DNA of 32,738 nt, from the NCBI GenBank assembly GCA_029288035.1, contig JARFPZ010000445.1:1-32738 (forward strand), read 5' to 3'. A model generated the notes under the pieces. It ran no database searches and had not been told where the DNA came from. It saw only the letters and a program-made list of their open reading frames with translations. The number at the start of each line of letters is the position of its first letter. The stretch's first letter is position 1. The stretch comes from Desulfosarcina sp. (GTDB taxonomy: Bacteria; Desulfobacterota; Desulfobacteria; Desulfobacterales; JAFDCJ01). Below, piece by piece: positions 1 through 8,960 of this stretch. The position numbers and the translations under genes were made by a program.

Positions 1-1125
1 ATCATAGGGAATCAGATAGGGATCGGCGCTGCCGGGGAGTTTTTGAAGCGAGGCTGTAGCACCGGACGGTGCATGTCGTTCAACATGGGCGGTAATCAAT
101 TCTACTATTTTATCGGGCACCTGGTCCGGCACTAAGCGACAGGTAATCTTGGCATGGGCGCTGCTCGGTATGACAGTCTTGACACCTTCCCCCTGAAAGC
201 CCCCCCAGATACCGTTGATCTCCAACGTGGGACGTATCCAGGCCCGTTCATAGGTTGAATATCCAGGCTCGCCAAACAATTGCCCAACTCCGAGGCCAGC
301 CTTGTATTGATTTTCATCAAAAGGAATTTCCGCGATCTGAGCTCGCTCCCTATCAGATAGCGCCATCACAGCGTCATAAAATCCGTCAATTAAAATTTTG
401 CCGTCGGGGCTGTGCATCGAAGCCAGCAGCTCCGTCAAGGCGTGAATGGGGTTTAGAAATGTGCCGCCGTAGGTACCGGAATGAACATCACCGCCGGCAC
501 TCCGAAAATCTATTTGCAAACCGCAAAGCCCTCTGCGCCCAAGGATCACTGCAGGCTGATTATCTTCCCATTGCCCGCCGTCGGCACTGAGCACCAGGTC
601 ACATGCCAGCATATCAGCGTGACTGGAAATAAACTCAGGCAACTGGGGGCTGCCGATTTCCTCCTGACCTTCAAAGAAGAATTTGACATTTACGGGCAGA
701 CTGCCCCGGGTTTTCAGCATGGCTTCAGCTGCAAGAATCGGGATGAGCATATTGCCTTTATCATCGGAAGCCCCGCGGGCGTAAAGGCGTCCATCGTTGA
801 CGGTGGGTTCAAATGGGGGCCGGGTCCAGCGTTCGAGTGGATCGACCGGCTGGGTGTCAAAATGACCGTAGATCAGGATGGTGGGCTTGTCCAATCCATC
901 CATCCAGTGACCATAGACAACTGGGTGACCGCCATCTTTGGTGGACAAAATCTGAACATCTTCGATACCAGCAATTTTCAGCCGTTCGGCGACCCAGGCA
1001 GCGGCATGCTTGACGTCATCCGTATGCTCCGGCAGACTTGAGATACTGGGGATACGGCAAAACTCAATGAGATCTTCAAGAAATCCGGATGCGTTCCTTT
1101 GTAAATACTCTTTCCAGGTAGTCAT
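1..1125 (-). CDS. M20-family dipeptidase, partial (C-terminus beyond window edge)
   Basis: Reading from 1125 down to base 1 gives 375 codons without a stop, so the C-terminus lies outside the window. The product is a cytosolic zinc metallopeptidase of the M20 (carnosinase/PepV/DapE-like) family, expected to hydrolyse di- or short peptides. Seen: YGHFDTQPVDP with metal ligand H88 and D90, ARGASDDKG with bridging D121, and EGQEEIGS with catalytic E155 and metal ligand E156; a later GGDVHSG fits the lid/dimerisation domain. ATG at 1125 follows AAGGAGG at a good distance. It is transcribed away from the small gene at 1503. Specific substrate cannot be told from sequence. Confidence 0.93.
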   Translation of the reverse strand, partial: MTTWKEYLQRNASGFLEDLIEFCRIPSISSLPEHTDDVKHAAAWVAERLKIAGIEDVQILSTKDGGHPVVYGHWMDGLDKPTILIYGHFDTQPVDPLERWTRPPFEPTVNDGRLYARGASDDKGNMLIPILAAEAMLKTRGSLPVNVKFFFEGQEEIGSPQLPEFISSHADMLACDLVLSADGGQWEDNQPAVILGRRGLCGLQIDFRSAGGDVHSGTYGGTFLNPIHALTELLASMHSPDGKILIDGFYDAVMALSDRERAQIAEIPFDENQYKAGLGVGQLFGEPGYSTYERAWIRPTLEINGIWGGFQGEGVKTVIPSSAHAKITCRLVPDQVPDKIVELITAHVERHAPSGATASLQKLPGSADPYLIPYD

Positions 1126-1502
1126 AAATCTTTCCTCCTTCTATTATAGGGAATTTATTTACCTAACCGGGATGAATAAATCAATACCATCCTAATCCGG
1201 GCAAGTCGGAATTGAATATTGAAGATTGGCGAATGAAGATTTGTCGTATCGCTTCGCTCTGTCTTTTCTATTAAAATGCGATAACATTCCTATTTTGTTC
1301 TGCGAATATGGTCTCAGGTGTCTGGAAAATTAGACGCAATAGCATAATCGTTGACTTCAAAAAAGAGAGTGTGCTAAATGCTACAAGATTAAAACTAGAA
1401 ATGTAATATCGACGCCAATGGAAATTTTGTTGCAAACCACGAAAAACTACATTAGCTGTAAGAAATATAAATCCTGATCGGGACCCTTAAATACACGACA
1501 CC
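1126..1502. other. Intergenic region between divergent genes, no gene seen
   Basis: About 380 bp of AT-rich sequence between the M20 peptidase (leftward) and the small Cys-rich gene (rightward). It must hold both promoters, but I see no convincing -35/-10 pair or strong hairpin and no plausible coding frame. Confidence 0.5.
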
Positions 1503-1862
1503 ATGGAAGATATTAAAAAAAATCAGGTATCTCCCTTTAATGAGGCCTGTCGAAACATCCTGTTTGAGCACCCCGACGCGATCGGAGTTGCTTACAGGGT
1601 ATTGGATTGCGGTTGTGCATTGCTCTGTGGGACGTCAGCCGGGGGAGATCCGACCGGAACCCTGCAACATATTTCCGGCCAACCGGTCAAAAAGAGGACT
1701 GCATCTCCCATTTGCCTTAAGTGTAAAAAAGACAATGGCTTAGGTCGGGTGGTCTGGGATGGTATTTATTGGCCTGGCTCCCAAAGTGAATGGCCGGAAA
1801 AAGATTTGAGGATTTCAATCGGTCGAAAGATTTTCGGCCCCGGCTATATGGAGCCGGAATAG
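1503..1862 (+). CDS. Hypothetical small Cys-rich protein
   Basis: A 119-residue soluble protein I do not recognise. Cysteines are grouped: C36-G-C38 and C42 in the first half (LDCGCALLCG) and CLKC around residues 71-74, so a zinc-ribbon-like or metal-binding fold is possible. There is no signal peptide or membrane segment. The upstream ribosome site is weak. It stands alone between the divergent peptidase gene and the convergent ferritin-like gene. Confidence 0.55.
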   Translation: MEDIKKNQVSPFNEACRNILFEHPDAIGVAYRVLDCGCALLCGTSAGGDPTGTLQHISGQPVKKRTASPICLKCKKDNGLGRVVWDGIYWPGSQSEWPEKDLRISIGRKIFGPGYMEPE

Positions 1863-1966
1863 CGGTATGAACGAATAACTAAATTTTAGCTCATTGTCCC
1901 AACTAAAATGACAACTTTTTGAGATTCAAATAAAATATTTTGCTAGGATAATGTGACAAAGTAGAA

Positions 1967-2452
1967 CTATTCATTAATTGTCGTAAACACTTCCTGACGT
2001 CCCATTAATTCCAGCATTCGATCGATATGGTGATTCTCTTCGTCAATAATCTTTTGTAAACTCTCTAAACTAACGGGATCTTCAATAAAGGGTTCAAGCA
2101 CCTCATAAAATCGCACTGAATCTTTTTCAAATTCAATGAAAATAGCCATCAACTCATCAATATCGCTGACGGACGAAAAATCGACATCTTTGAGGGAAAA
2201 ATTTTTGTCTCCCAGAAGATCGTTAAAAAGTTCCCGGCTCATCTTTTCCATAAAGGGATTGACGCCCTCTTGATCAAACTTGAGTTTCAACTCGGCAAAC
2301 CAGTTGGCATGTTTCACTTCCTCATCAGCCATCCATTCGAGCAATCTGACAAGCTCCGGGTTCGGAATCTTTTCAATCGCATCGCGGTACACCGCTTCAC
2401 CGTTTTTCTCCAACTTGATGGCTAAATCCAGTAATTCATTTGCTGAAAACAA
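1967..2452 (-). CDS. Ferritin-like (rubrerythrin-type) diiron protein
   Basis: A 161-residue four-helix-bundle protein of the rubrerythrin/ferritin-like superfamily without the C-terminal rubredoxin domain. Diiron ligand candidates are visible in each helix pair: E19, the E45-x-x-H48 motif in DEEVKH, E109 in FIEFEKD, and the second ExxH in DEENHH (E138/E139 with H141/H142). Such proteins usually handle peroxide or iron in anaerobes; the actual reaction here is inferred. The start is TTG at 2452, chosen because GAGGAG lies 7 nt upstream and no in-frame ATG fits. It is convergent with the small gene at 1503 and divergent from the GTPase at 2612. Confidence 0.85.
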   Translation of the reverse strand: MFSANELLDLAIKLEKNGEAVYRDAIEKIPNPELVRLLEWMADEEVKHANWFAELKLKFDQEGVNPFMEKMSRELFNDLLGDKNFSLKDVDFSSVSDIDELMAIFIEFEKDSVRFYEVLEPFIEDPVSLESLQKIIDEENHHIDRMLELMGRQEVFTTINE

Positions 2453-2611
2453 GGCATATCTCCTCGAGCTTTGGGTTTGGTCAAAAGTAGTCGAAAACTG
2501 AATGTAAAGTCAAGCTTTATTCCCTTATTCAAAGATTCGGCTTGAAAACCATTAATATTTTTGTAAAAATGATTTAATGTCCGTGGTCCCAACCCAAATA
2601 TCGGAGCAGAA

Positions 2612-4120
2612 ATGATGTTTAAGGAAAGCAAGATCAGCCAGCGGTTGCGAAAACTGGAAAAACACCTGAAACAGGAAAATCCGATCCTTTCTGATGTGGT
2701 ACACAACTTTCGTGAGCTGGATCGAATCAGTCGCCGGATCGGATTTTTTCATCGTGAGGAATCCCATGCAACCAGCACACCCTGGTGGCCGCTTATATCG
2801 ATATTAGGCATCTATTCAGCCGGCAAATCGACCTTCATCAATCATTTTCTTCGGTATAATCTGCAGGCGACAGGCATACAGGCTGTCGATGATAAATTTA
2901 GCGTCATTTGTTACACCAGAGACAATAAAGAACGCGTGCTGCCGGGTTTGGCCCTGGATGCGGACCCACGCTTCCCGCTGTATAAAGTCAGCCGGGCCAT
3001 CGAAGAAGTGGCCGTCGGTCAGGGCGAACATATTGATGCTTATCTGCAATTAAAGACTTGTCCCAGCGAATCCCTGCGCGGTAAAATTCTTATCGATTCC
3101 CCCGGGTTTGATGCCGATGATCAACGGACTTCCACCTTGCGGATTACGGATCATATCATCGAACTATCGGATTTGGTGCTGGTTTTTTTCGATGCCCGGC
3201 ATCCGGAAACCGGATCAATGCGCGATACCCTGCAGCATCTTGTCAAGGCGACAGTTAATCGGCGGGATTCGAACAAATTTTTATATATACTCAACCAGAT
3301 TGATGTAACCGCCAAAGAGGACAACCTGGAGGAGGTTTATGCCGCCTGGCAGCGGGCGCTGGCGCAATATGGATTAACGGCGGGATCTTCCTACGCCATT
3401 TACAATCAGGAAGCCGCAGTTCCATTTGAAGACGAAGATGTCCGGGCTCGTTTTGAGAGCAAGTGCAACGCCGACGCCAGTGCTATCTATAACCGCATTG
3501 AGCAGGTGGGTGTTGAGCGAGCCTATCGCATTGTGGGGATGCTGGAACAAACCTCCCGGTTGATGAAGCAGGATGTTGTACCCATCCTGCTGCGTTTTGT
3601 CGGCCAGTGGCGTCGCAAAATCCTGTGGATGGAAGGGCTGATTGGGGGCGCCCTTGTGGTGATCTTTATGATATTGACCATTTGGGGCGGCTATTGGGAA
3701 GGACTATCGCTAAAGTTGCCAATTTGGGATTTGGTATCGCAGAATAAATATATAAAATACGGCATCCTCGGAATACTGGCGGTGGCCGCCGGTTATGGGC
3801 ACTTCAGCATTCGGCGAAGGGCGGCCACAAATATCATCAACAAATTGATCGCAGAAGTTAAAAATCCAGAGCTGCATCCAAACTACCAACGCGCCTTTCG
3901 CAAAAGCCGCCGCTGGTGGCGCAGTATTTTTTTGCCGAATCCAGCAGGATGGGGGAAAAACACGGCAGCTAGGCTGGAAAAAGTACTGGATGACAGCAAC
4001 GCCTACATTCAGAAACTCAATGATGAATACACCAACCCATCGGGAGAAAACAAGATAGCCGCAGAATACGGTCGACAGGCATCGGGAGGACCACTAGATT
4101 CCAGCCTGACCCGGAATTGA
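2612..4120 (+). CDS. Dynamin-like/Era-type membrane GTPase
   Basis: A 502-residue GTPase. The P-loop GIYSAGKS is at residues 66-73, the G3 motif DSPG at 162-165 and a G4-like NQID at 228-231. Two hydrophobic segments near the C-terminus (about 342-360 and 381-397) form a membrane hairpin, a layout common in bacterial dynamin-like and YcjX/HflX-unrelated membrane GTPases. Charged helices at both ends could mediate assembly. ATG at 2612 follows GGAG by 5 nt; a second ATG is directly next to it. No partner GTPase is adjacent, whereas bacterial dynamins often occur in pairs. Role in membrane maintenance is inference. Confidence 0.8.
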   Translation: MMFKESKISQRLRKLEKHLKQENPILSDVVHNFRELDRISRRIGFFHREESHATSTPWWPLISILGIYSAGKSTFINHFLRYNLQATGIQAVDDKFSVICYTRDNKERVLPGLALDADPRFPLYKVSRAIEEVAVGQGEHIDAYLQLKTCPSESLRGKILIDSPGFDADDQRTSTLRITDHIIELSDLVLVFFDARHPETGSMRDTLQHLVKATVNRRDSNKFLYILNQIDVTAKEDNLEEVYAAWQRALAQYGLTAGSSYAIYNQEAAVPFEDEDVRARFESKCNADASAIYNRIEQVGVERAYRIVGMLEQTSRLMKQDVVPILLRFVGQWRRKILWMEGLIGGALVVIFMILTIWGGYWEGLSLKLPIWDLVSQNKYIKYGILGILAVAAGYGHFSIRRRAATNIINKLIAEVKNPELHPNYQRAFRKSRRWWRSIFLPNPAGWGKNTAARLEKVLDDSNAYIQKLNDEYTNPSGENKIAAEYGRQASGGPLDSSLTRN

Positions 4121-4171
4121 TCAGCAACCGCCCGGGAACACAATACCGGACTGTAAACCTTAGAAAATTGA

Positions 4172-4663
4172 ATGGTGAATAAGATCAAAGAAAATGTAAT
4201 TCCTAAAGAGGATGCCGTATTCTGGCTCGACAAGCATGGCTGCTGGCGCAATGCAAATGGGAAATTCGAGCATCAAAAAATTATCGATTATTTTCATTCC
4301 TGTATCAAACGGGATCAAGGCGGTTACTATCTTTCCCAGATAAATGGAAATTGCAGAGAAAAAGTTTATTTCCCCTATGAGGATCAGGCTTTGTTCGTTT
4401 TTGACGTGATCCGGCAAGGCCATATTACGTTGATTTTGAACACCAAAAAGCAGATTGCACTGGATCCGGAAAGGCTGTTTGTGAAAGATGACAACCTCTA
4501 CATGCGAATGGGCGATGAAACCATCAAGTTTGTCGAAAACGGATTATTAAAAATATCGCCGCTTTTGGAAGATGAAGGGGGGCAATTGTATCTGCGGCTC
4601 AAAGATACAAGATACAAAATAACTATTTTAGATGATTCGCCGAAAAGCCCCGCTGTCAGATAA
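4172..4663 (+). CDS. Hypothetical protein, DUF1285-like
   Basis: 163 residues, soluble, no signal peptide. The N-terminal half (WLDKHGCWRNANGKFEH... followed by YFHSCIKRDQGGYYL) has the pattern I associate with DUF1285 proteins: a 'dG.W...g..i....ii..F...l..d..G.Y.L' stretch followed by a Val/Glu-rich beta region. This assignment is by eye only. The gene follows the GTPase by 51 bp on the same strand and may be co-transcribed with it and with the rhodanese fusion at 4717. Function unknown. Confidence 0.6.
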   Translation: MVNKIKENVIPKEDAVFWLDKHGCWRNANGKFEHQKIIDYFHSCIKRDQGGYYLSQINGNCREKVYFPYEDQALFVFDVIRQGHITLILNTKKQIALDPERLFVKDDNLYMRMGDETIKFVENGLLKISPLLEDEGGQLYLRLKDTRYKITILDDSPKSPAVR

Positions 4664-4716
4664 TACCTGAATATTGCAAAATCCAGGTATTAATACAAAA
4701 AAAAGGAATCAAAAAA

Positions 4717-5559
4717 ATGGGAATTAGAGATTTATTTTCTCCGGTTAACAACATGAATACCACTCAGTTGCAGGAATTTATCGATTCAAATAAAGAAGGT
4801 GCTTTTACCCTGCTGGATGTACGTCAACCCTCAGAATATGAGATTGCGCGTATCCCCGGTAGTCAACTAGTTCCCCTGCCGGTTCTTGACGACAGGCTGT
4901 CGGAATTGGATCCGCAAAAACCGGTGATTGCCTATTGAGCGGCCGGCAGACGCAGCCGTGCTGCTGCGCAGATCTTAACTGGCAGAGGATTCAAGCAAGT
5001 ATACAACTTAAAAGGCGGCATTGCAGCCTGGCAGGGTCATGCCGCCGCAGGACCGGCTGAAATAGGAATGGTACTTTTAAGGGGCAATGAAACGCCCCGG
5101 GAAGTCATTTGCCTGGCCTACGGACTGGAAGAAGGGCTGCGAAAATTTTATTCAATGTCGGTCGAGCTGGCAATCGATCCCAAGATTGTCGCACTTCTCA
5201 CTAAATTAGCTGAAATCGAAGTAAAGCACAAACAGAGGTTGTTTGATATCTACCTTACCATTGACCCGACTGCTTTGGATATGGAAGCCTTTGAAAAAAA
5301 TGTCACCTCTGAGTTGGTCGAAGGCGGATTTGACTCGGATAAATTGTTGGAACAAAGCAGGACAACCTTTAAGACAGCGGCAAGGGTGCTGGATTTTGCG
5401 ATGACGCTCGAAGCTCAGGCTATGGATCTTTATATGCGATATGCACAAAGAAGTGAAAATCCTGCGGTAAAGAATCTCCTTTTTGATATGGCAAATGAAG
5501 AAAAAGCCCATCTAAAAAGTTTGGGTGATCTTTTAGATAAACACATTGATATTACCTGA
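4717..5559 (+). CDS. Rhodanese-ferritin fusion, candidate selenoprotein (in-frame TGA = Sec74)
   Basis: Read through the TGA at 4936-4938, this is one 280-residue protein: rhodanese domain (about 10-112; DVRQPSE at 34-40, active loop U-A-A-G-R-R-S, ending NLKGGIAAW) followed by a ferritin-like diiron domain (about 120-280; ExxH at E168/H171 in EIEVKHKQ and a second in NEEKAH). The TGA sits exactly where the catalytic Cys of CxxGxRS belongs, and the frame remains open and fully family-like for 206 codons beyond it. Bacterial rhodaneses transfer sulfane sulfur through this Cys; Sec would replace it. ATG has AAGGA upstream. A 6-bp stem with a 6-nt loop begins 12 nt after the TGA. The alternative is a recent nonsense mutation. 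A standard gene caller would split this into a 73-residue stub and a 163-residue ferritin-like ORF at 5068. Confidence 0.85.
4936..4968 (+). promoter_or_regulatory. Putative bacterial SECIS element of the rhodanese-ferritin gene
   Basis: TGA at 4936-4938, then a perfect 6-bp stem CGCAGC (4951-4956) / GCTGCG (4963-4968) closing the loop CGTGCT. The loop starts 18 nt after the TGA and has G as its second base, which fits the loose consensus for bacterial SECIS elements (short stem-loop just after UGA, G in the first two loop bases). An alternative fold is possible because GCTGC is repeated. Confidence 0.55.
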
Positions 5560-5576
5560 AATTCAGGTTTTACGAC

Positions 5577-6902
5577 ATGAAAAAGCAGCAAATAGAAAAA
5601 ATGGAATCCCTGTTTCACCTCATCCAACATGAGTGGCAGGAAATCAGTCCGATGGAATTGGCCATATATCAACTGGCCCGCGGCAACACGTTTACCACCC
5701 GCGTCATCGGCCTTGACGGCATAAAGCGTATTAAAGAAGTAAACCCGGACTGTGCGATTACATTCAAACCAAACCATCTCAGCGAAGCTGATTTCATTTT
5801 ACTCTCCATTCTGTTCAGGGAAAACAACATGAAAGTGCTTGTGGAGGGTGGTGCAAATCTATTTATCGACGATATCGATATCTTCAATGATCTGCTTCCA
5901 CGGTATGTAATGAAGCAGTTCAAAGGTTTTGTTGAAAACCATCGGATGAGTATCAATCAATACCTCTCCACTAGAGGTGCGTTTAAGGTGTTCAGGGAAC
6001 CCTTAAATATTAAGCAACCCGACGGCAGCGAAATTGCAATCGGCCGAAAAGAAATTATCTCCTTAACCCGCGCCTATCGTTACCGCCTGGTAGAAGAAAG
6101 GGAAATGTATGTCACATTTCCCGGATACTCCTCCATTAAGATGGGCTTGCTGAATCTTTTGAAAAAAGACGGCACCAAAACCGGGAGAAGTTATACCGGA
6201 AGAATTGACGGATTTCATCATCTTCCATTTCAAATGGACATCGAGGCCGCCCTGCAGGCCGATGTTGATGTCTATATTGTCGATGTAAACGTTGCCTACG
6301 AGAGGATTCTGGAAGATGAACACTTTGGTGAATTAGCCCGTCTTTATGAATCCGGAGAATCTAGGAGGGATATCTATTTAAAGGATCTGGGTTATATCGT
6401 GAACGAATTTTATTGTGACAAACAAAAAAGTAATTTGTCCATAAAATTCGGTACACCCCGTAAAATAGACACCTCCGATCTGAAAGACGGCTTTGTCGGC
6501 CGGAAAATAAAAAGCGCCGCCTATAAATATGCCGATGAATCCTACCAGAATATGCTCTCGATGCAACCCATCTTTCCGACGAATATTTATTTCACTGCCT
6601 TCAATCAGGATTTCTCCAAAACGCCGGCGCGGGTGATGAAGGAAAAAATCGATGACATCAGAGATTATTTAAGAACATTGACCTGGGGCAAATCAGAACG
6701 TCGGGTCGATCTGCATTATGTAACCGGATACAACCAACACATCATTTCAGCAGATGAGATCATAAATCGGACGTTTCAAATTTTCAGCCGGCCGAATAGA
6801 CACATTACCGCGATGGACCAGGATATGTTTGTCGTCTACAACAAAGAGGTGGCGCAACAGTACAAAAATCACACCGCCCATTTTTTTGAGAACATGAAGT
6901 AG
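5577..6902 (+). CDS. PlsB-like/LPLAT glycerolipid acyltransferase
   Basis: A 441-residue acyltransferase of the glycerol-3-phosphate/lysophospholipid acyltransferase superfamily. The catalytic HxxxxD motif is N66-H67-LSEA-D72; block II is represented by FREP around residues 139-142 and block III by FPGYSSIKMG at 181-190, in place of the more usual FPEGTRS. It lacks long hydrophobic stretches, so membrane contact is likely peripheral. It begins 17 bp after the rhodanese fusion and is probably co-transcribed. Whether it uses glycerol-3-phosphate or another acceptor is not visible. Confidence 0.75.
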   Translation: MKKQQIEKMESLFHLIQHEWQEISPMELAIYQLARGNTFTTRVIGLDGIKRIKEVNPDCAITFKPNHLSEADFILLSILFRENNMKVLVEGGANLFIDDIDIFNDLLPRYVMKQFKGFVENHRMSINQYLSTRGAFKVFREPLNIKQPDGSEIAIGRKEIISLTRAYRYRLVEEREMYVTFPGYSSIKMGLLNLLKKDGTKTGRSYTGRIDGFHHLPFQMDIEAALQADVDVYIVDVNVAYERILEDEHFGELARLYESGESRRDIYLKDLGYIVNEFYCDKQKSNLSIKFGTPRKIDTSDLKDGFVGRKIKSAAYKYADESYQNMLSMQPIFPTNIYFTAFNQDFSKTPARVMKEKIDDIRDYLRTLTWGKSERRVDLHYVTGYNQHIISADEIINRTFQIFSRPNRHITAMDQDMFVVYNKEVAQQYKNHTAHFFENMK

Positions 6903-6917
6903 ATGGGGGCTAATCTA

Positions 6918-7196
6918 TTAGACCGCGCTAGTCCCGTCAGCACCCTGCTTTAGATTCGCTTTGGTTTCTTCCAATTCTTCAATAATTTGTTTCAATCGAA
7001 ATTCCCTGGCCTCTACTTTAACCATCATCATACCGAACGACTCGGCCAATTCGTTGAGGATACCGGGATATCTGCCTTTTTTTGCCAGTTCAAATAGGCG
7101 ATCTGAGTCCGCCTGGTCATAATTGCCGGATGCAATTTTTTTACAGCATTTGTTCAGCATTTCAAATAAATCAAGATAGTACCGTTCAAACTCCAT
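6918..7196 (-). CDS. Small coiled-coil protein resembling a signalling-protein linker
   Basis: 92 residues. I place the start at ATG 7196 because GGGAGG lies 6 nt upstream; an open frame extends further to 7481 but that extension has no protein-like character. The sequence is helical and highly charged, with ELAESFGMMMVKVEAREFRLKQIIEELEE at its end (shown here in part: LAESFGMMMVKVEAREF). I recall a very similar segment preceding GGDEF, kinase or phosphatase domains in deltaproteobacterial signalling proteins, so this may be a free-standing linker/dimerisation module. It is convergent with the acyltransferase gene. Confidence 0.65.
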   Translation of the reverse strand: MEFERYYLDLFEMLNKCCKKIASGNYDQADSDRLFELAKKGRYPGILNELAESFGMMMVKVEAREFRLKQIIEELEETKANLKQGADGTSAV

Positions 7197-7453
7197 GGCA
7201 GCCCTCCCTTCTTTATGTGTTGCCTTGATTAACGGTGATAATATATGAATGGCTTTGACTTTTGGCAAGTAATATTGGAATTCGATGTTCAGTCCAACTT
7301 TCACCAACGAGCTGCAGCTTCTAAAGATAAAACTCATGTGAATTAAATATGTCGTAGATATTGACTCAGAACAAAATTTTATGCTAATTTGTTGGTGCCG
7401 GAAAAGAGAACAAAGCCGATTCGAATAATTCGTAGTTATGGAAAGGCCACATA

Positions 7454-8380
7454 ATGACCCAGCAGTTGAGCCTATTTCCAAACAGTCCGCTCAATCCGCC
7501 AAATCGTCTGCAGGTTGAAACAATCGCTGAACTTGATGCTGCCCTCAGCCCAGTTGACGAAATGTTTGCCGCCAGTACCCGATTCCGTAACAGCCAAAAT
7601 TTTATGAAACTTCTGGACTTTATCGCACGCTTTCCAAATTATTCCGCCTTTAATGGTTTATTGTTATACATTCAAGATCCGTCTGCCAACTTTGTGGCAA
7701 CAGCTCGCGTTTGGGCAAAAAAGTTTGGAAGACGGCCCGGTCAAAATGTTCGTCCTCTGGTAATCTTGGCGCCCATGGCCCCGATCCGCTTTGTTTTCGA
7801 TATCCGAGGTACGGAGGGAGCCCCGGTTCCTTCGGAATTGCTGAAGTCGGTTGAAATTGAAAATAAATTGTCAGGTAAAATTTATTCAAATACACAGCAT
7901 AACTGCGCTCTTCAGGGGATAGCTGTTAGTGAAACGACGATGAGCCATGCTGCCGAGGGAACTGCCGACCGAATCACCCCGGCGTTGCGAAAACAGTATA
8001 ATGATTTAAACTTTCAAAAGAATACCAGCTATTTAATCCATCTGAACAAGACGCATAGCCTGGAAGAAAAGTATTCATCCTTTGCCCATGAGCTGGGACA
8101 CATCTTTTGCGGCCATTTGGGGATTGATCGCTACGCATGGTGGCCGGAAAGAGAGGACTTAAATATCAGTGCTGAAGAAATTGAGGCCGGATGTGTTGCA
8201 TATCTGGTCTGCAGGCGCAAAGGGTTGCGGACATGCTCGGAGAAATATTTGTCTAATTATGTTGGTGCGAATAGAGAAATGCCCGCCTTCAGCTTAAATG
8301 CAGTGCTGCAGGCCGTGAGCTATGTGGAAGAAATGGGAAAAAACCGATGGAAGGAGCTTCGGAAAGGCCGTCGGAATTAG
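7454..8380 (+). CDS. ArdC-N-like domain plus HELGH zincin (ImmA/IrrE-type metallopeptidase)
   Basis: 308 residues. The first ~125 resemble the N-terminal ssDNA-binding domain of ArdC-type antirestriction proteins (FPNYSAFNGLLLY, then VWAKKFGRRPGQNVRPLVIL). The C-terminal half is a zinc peptidase of the IrrE/ImmA type: HELGH at 212-216 (zinc ligands H212 and H216, catalytic E213) with a downstream third ligand in EEIEAGCVAYL near residue 243. ArdC proteins counter restriction and protect transferred DNA; IrrE/ImmA proteases cleave repressors. No repressor or restriction gene is adjacent, so the role is inferred only. ATG has GAAAGG upstream. Confidence 0.8.
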   Translation: MTQQLSLFPNSPLNPPNRLQVETIAELDAALSPVDEMFAASTRFRNSQNFMKLLDFIARFPNYSAFNGLLLYIQDPSANFVATARVWAKKFGRRPGQNVRPLVILAPMAPIRFVFDIRGTEGAPVPSELLKSVEIENKLSGKIYSNTQHNCALQGIAVSETTMSHAAEGTADRITPALRKQYNDLNFQKNTSYLIHLNKTHSLEEKYSSFAHELGHIFCGHLGIDRYAWWPEREDLNISAEEIEAGCVAYLVCRRKGLRTCSEKYLSNYVGANREMPAFSLNAVLQAVSYVEEMGKNRWKELRKGRRN

Positions 8381-8759
8381 TCTAGTTTCCAGCCACTTTA
8401 ATGATGCGCTTAACAAGTTTAAACCTGGGTTTCAATAAATCTGCCGAATTTCAAATTTAGACCTCCTGCCCGAATTTTCTAAACTATTAGCAACTTCTCA
8501 ATCATCAATCGCGCACCTTATCCATTTTGTGGAATAAATTTCCCAAGCAGCTGGGTAATTTTTTTCCTATATTGTATGAAGCGGCAATTGGTTCTATTTA
8601 TAACATTCCGATATAAAACAATAAATATTAAATTTAATGTTGTGTATGTTTTTTGCAATAACCCCTATTTATAGACTCGAAAAAAACCGAAAATGGACCT
8701 AAATACACATATTGTTCAGGTGCGTTAATACTCTCTACTAACACCACGGGAGGTGCAAT
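8381..8759. other. AT-rich intergenic region, weak hairpin only
   Basis: About 380 bp with no plausible gene. A short CCCA(8542-8545)/TGGG(8552-8555) stem followed by a T-run around 8559-8565 might act as a weak terminator for the upstream gene. The region ahead of 8748 should contain the promoter of the small gene at 8760, but no clear consensus stands out. Confidence 0.3.
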
Positions 8760-8960
8760 TTGTCGGATTATCATGAAATGGCAACTCACATGCGCATGCA
8801 AGAAGAAAGATCCTTACTTTTGAATAATCATGAACTCATGGTGAACACAAACGGCCGTCGATTCGATCTCGGGAAAAGACATTTCTCATACTGGGACTAC
8901 CTTACAAAAAAAAAAGATCACATTGATCACAGAACCTTTCCAGAAAGAACCGCTGATTAG
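8760..8960 (+). CDS. Small hypothetical protein with TTG start
   Basis: 66 residues, very hydrophilic and rich in His, Met, Arg and Lys (MSDYHEMATHMRMQEERS at the N-terminus). I do not recognise it. The strongest evidence is the ribosome site GGGAGGTG at 8748-8755, four bases before the TTG at 8760; there is no better in-frame ATG. Soluble, no cysteines, no membrane segment. Confidence 0.5.
   Translation: MSDYHEMATHMRMQEERSLLLNNHELMVNTNGRRFDLGKRHFSYWDYLTKKKDHIDHRTFPERTAD

Noticed and set aside
481-1041. 186-codon plus-strand ORF
   Set aside because: It is the antisense of the well-supported M20 peptidase and has no family-like motifs.
4936-4938. TGA read as a true stop, giving a 73-residue half rhodanese and a separate ferritin-like gene at 5068
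   Set aside because: The sequence between 4939 and 5067 encodes the rest of the rhodanese fold in the same frame, the internal ATG has no ribosome site, and the TGA coincides with the catalytic Cys.
7197-7481. N-terminal extension of the small coiled-coil gene to 7481
   Set aside because: The extension is low-complexity, unlike a protein, and overlaps the zincin gene start; a good ribosome site precedes ATG 7196.
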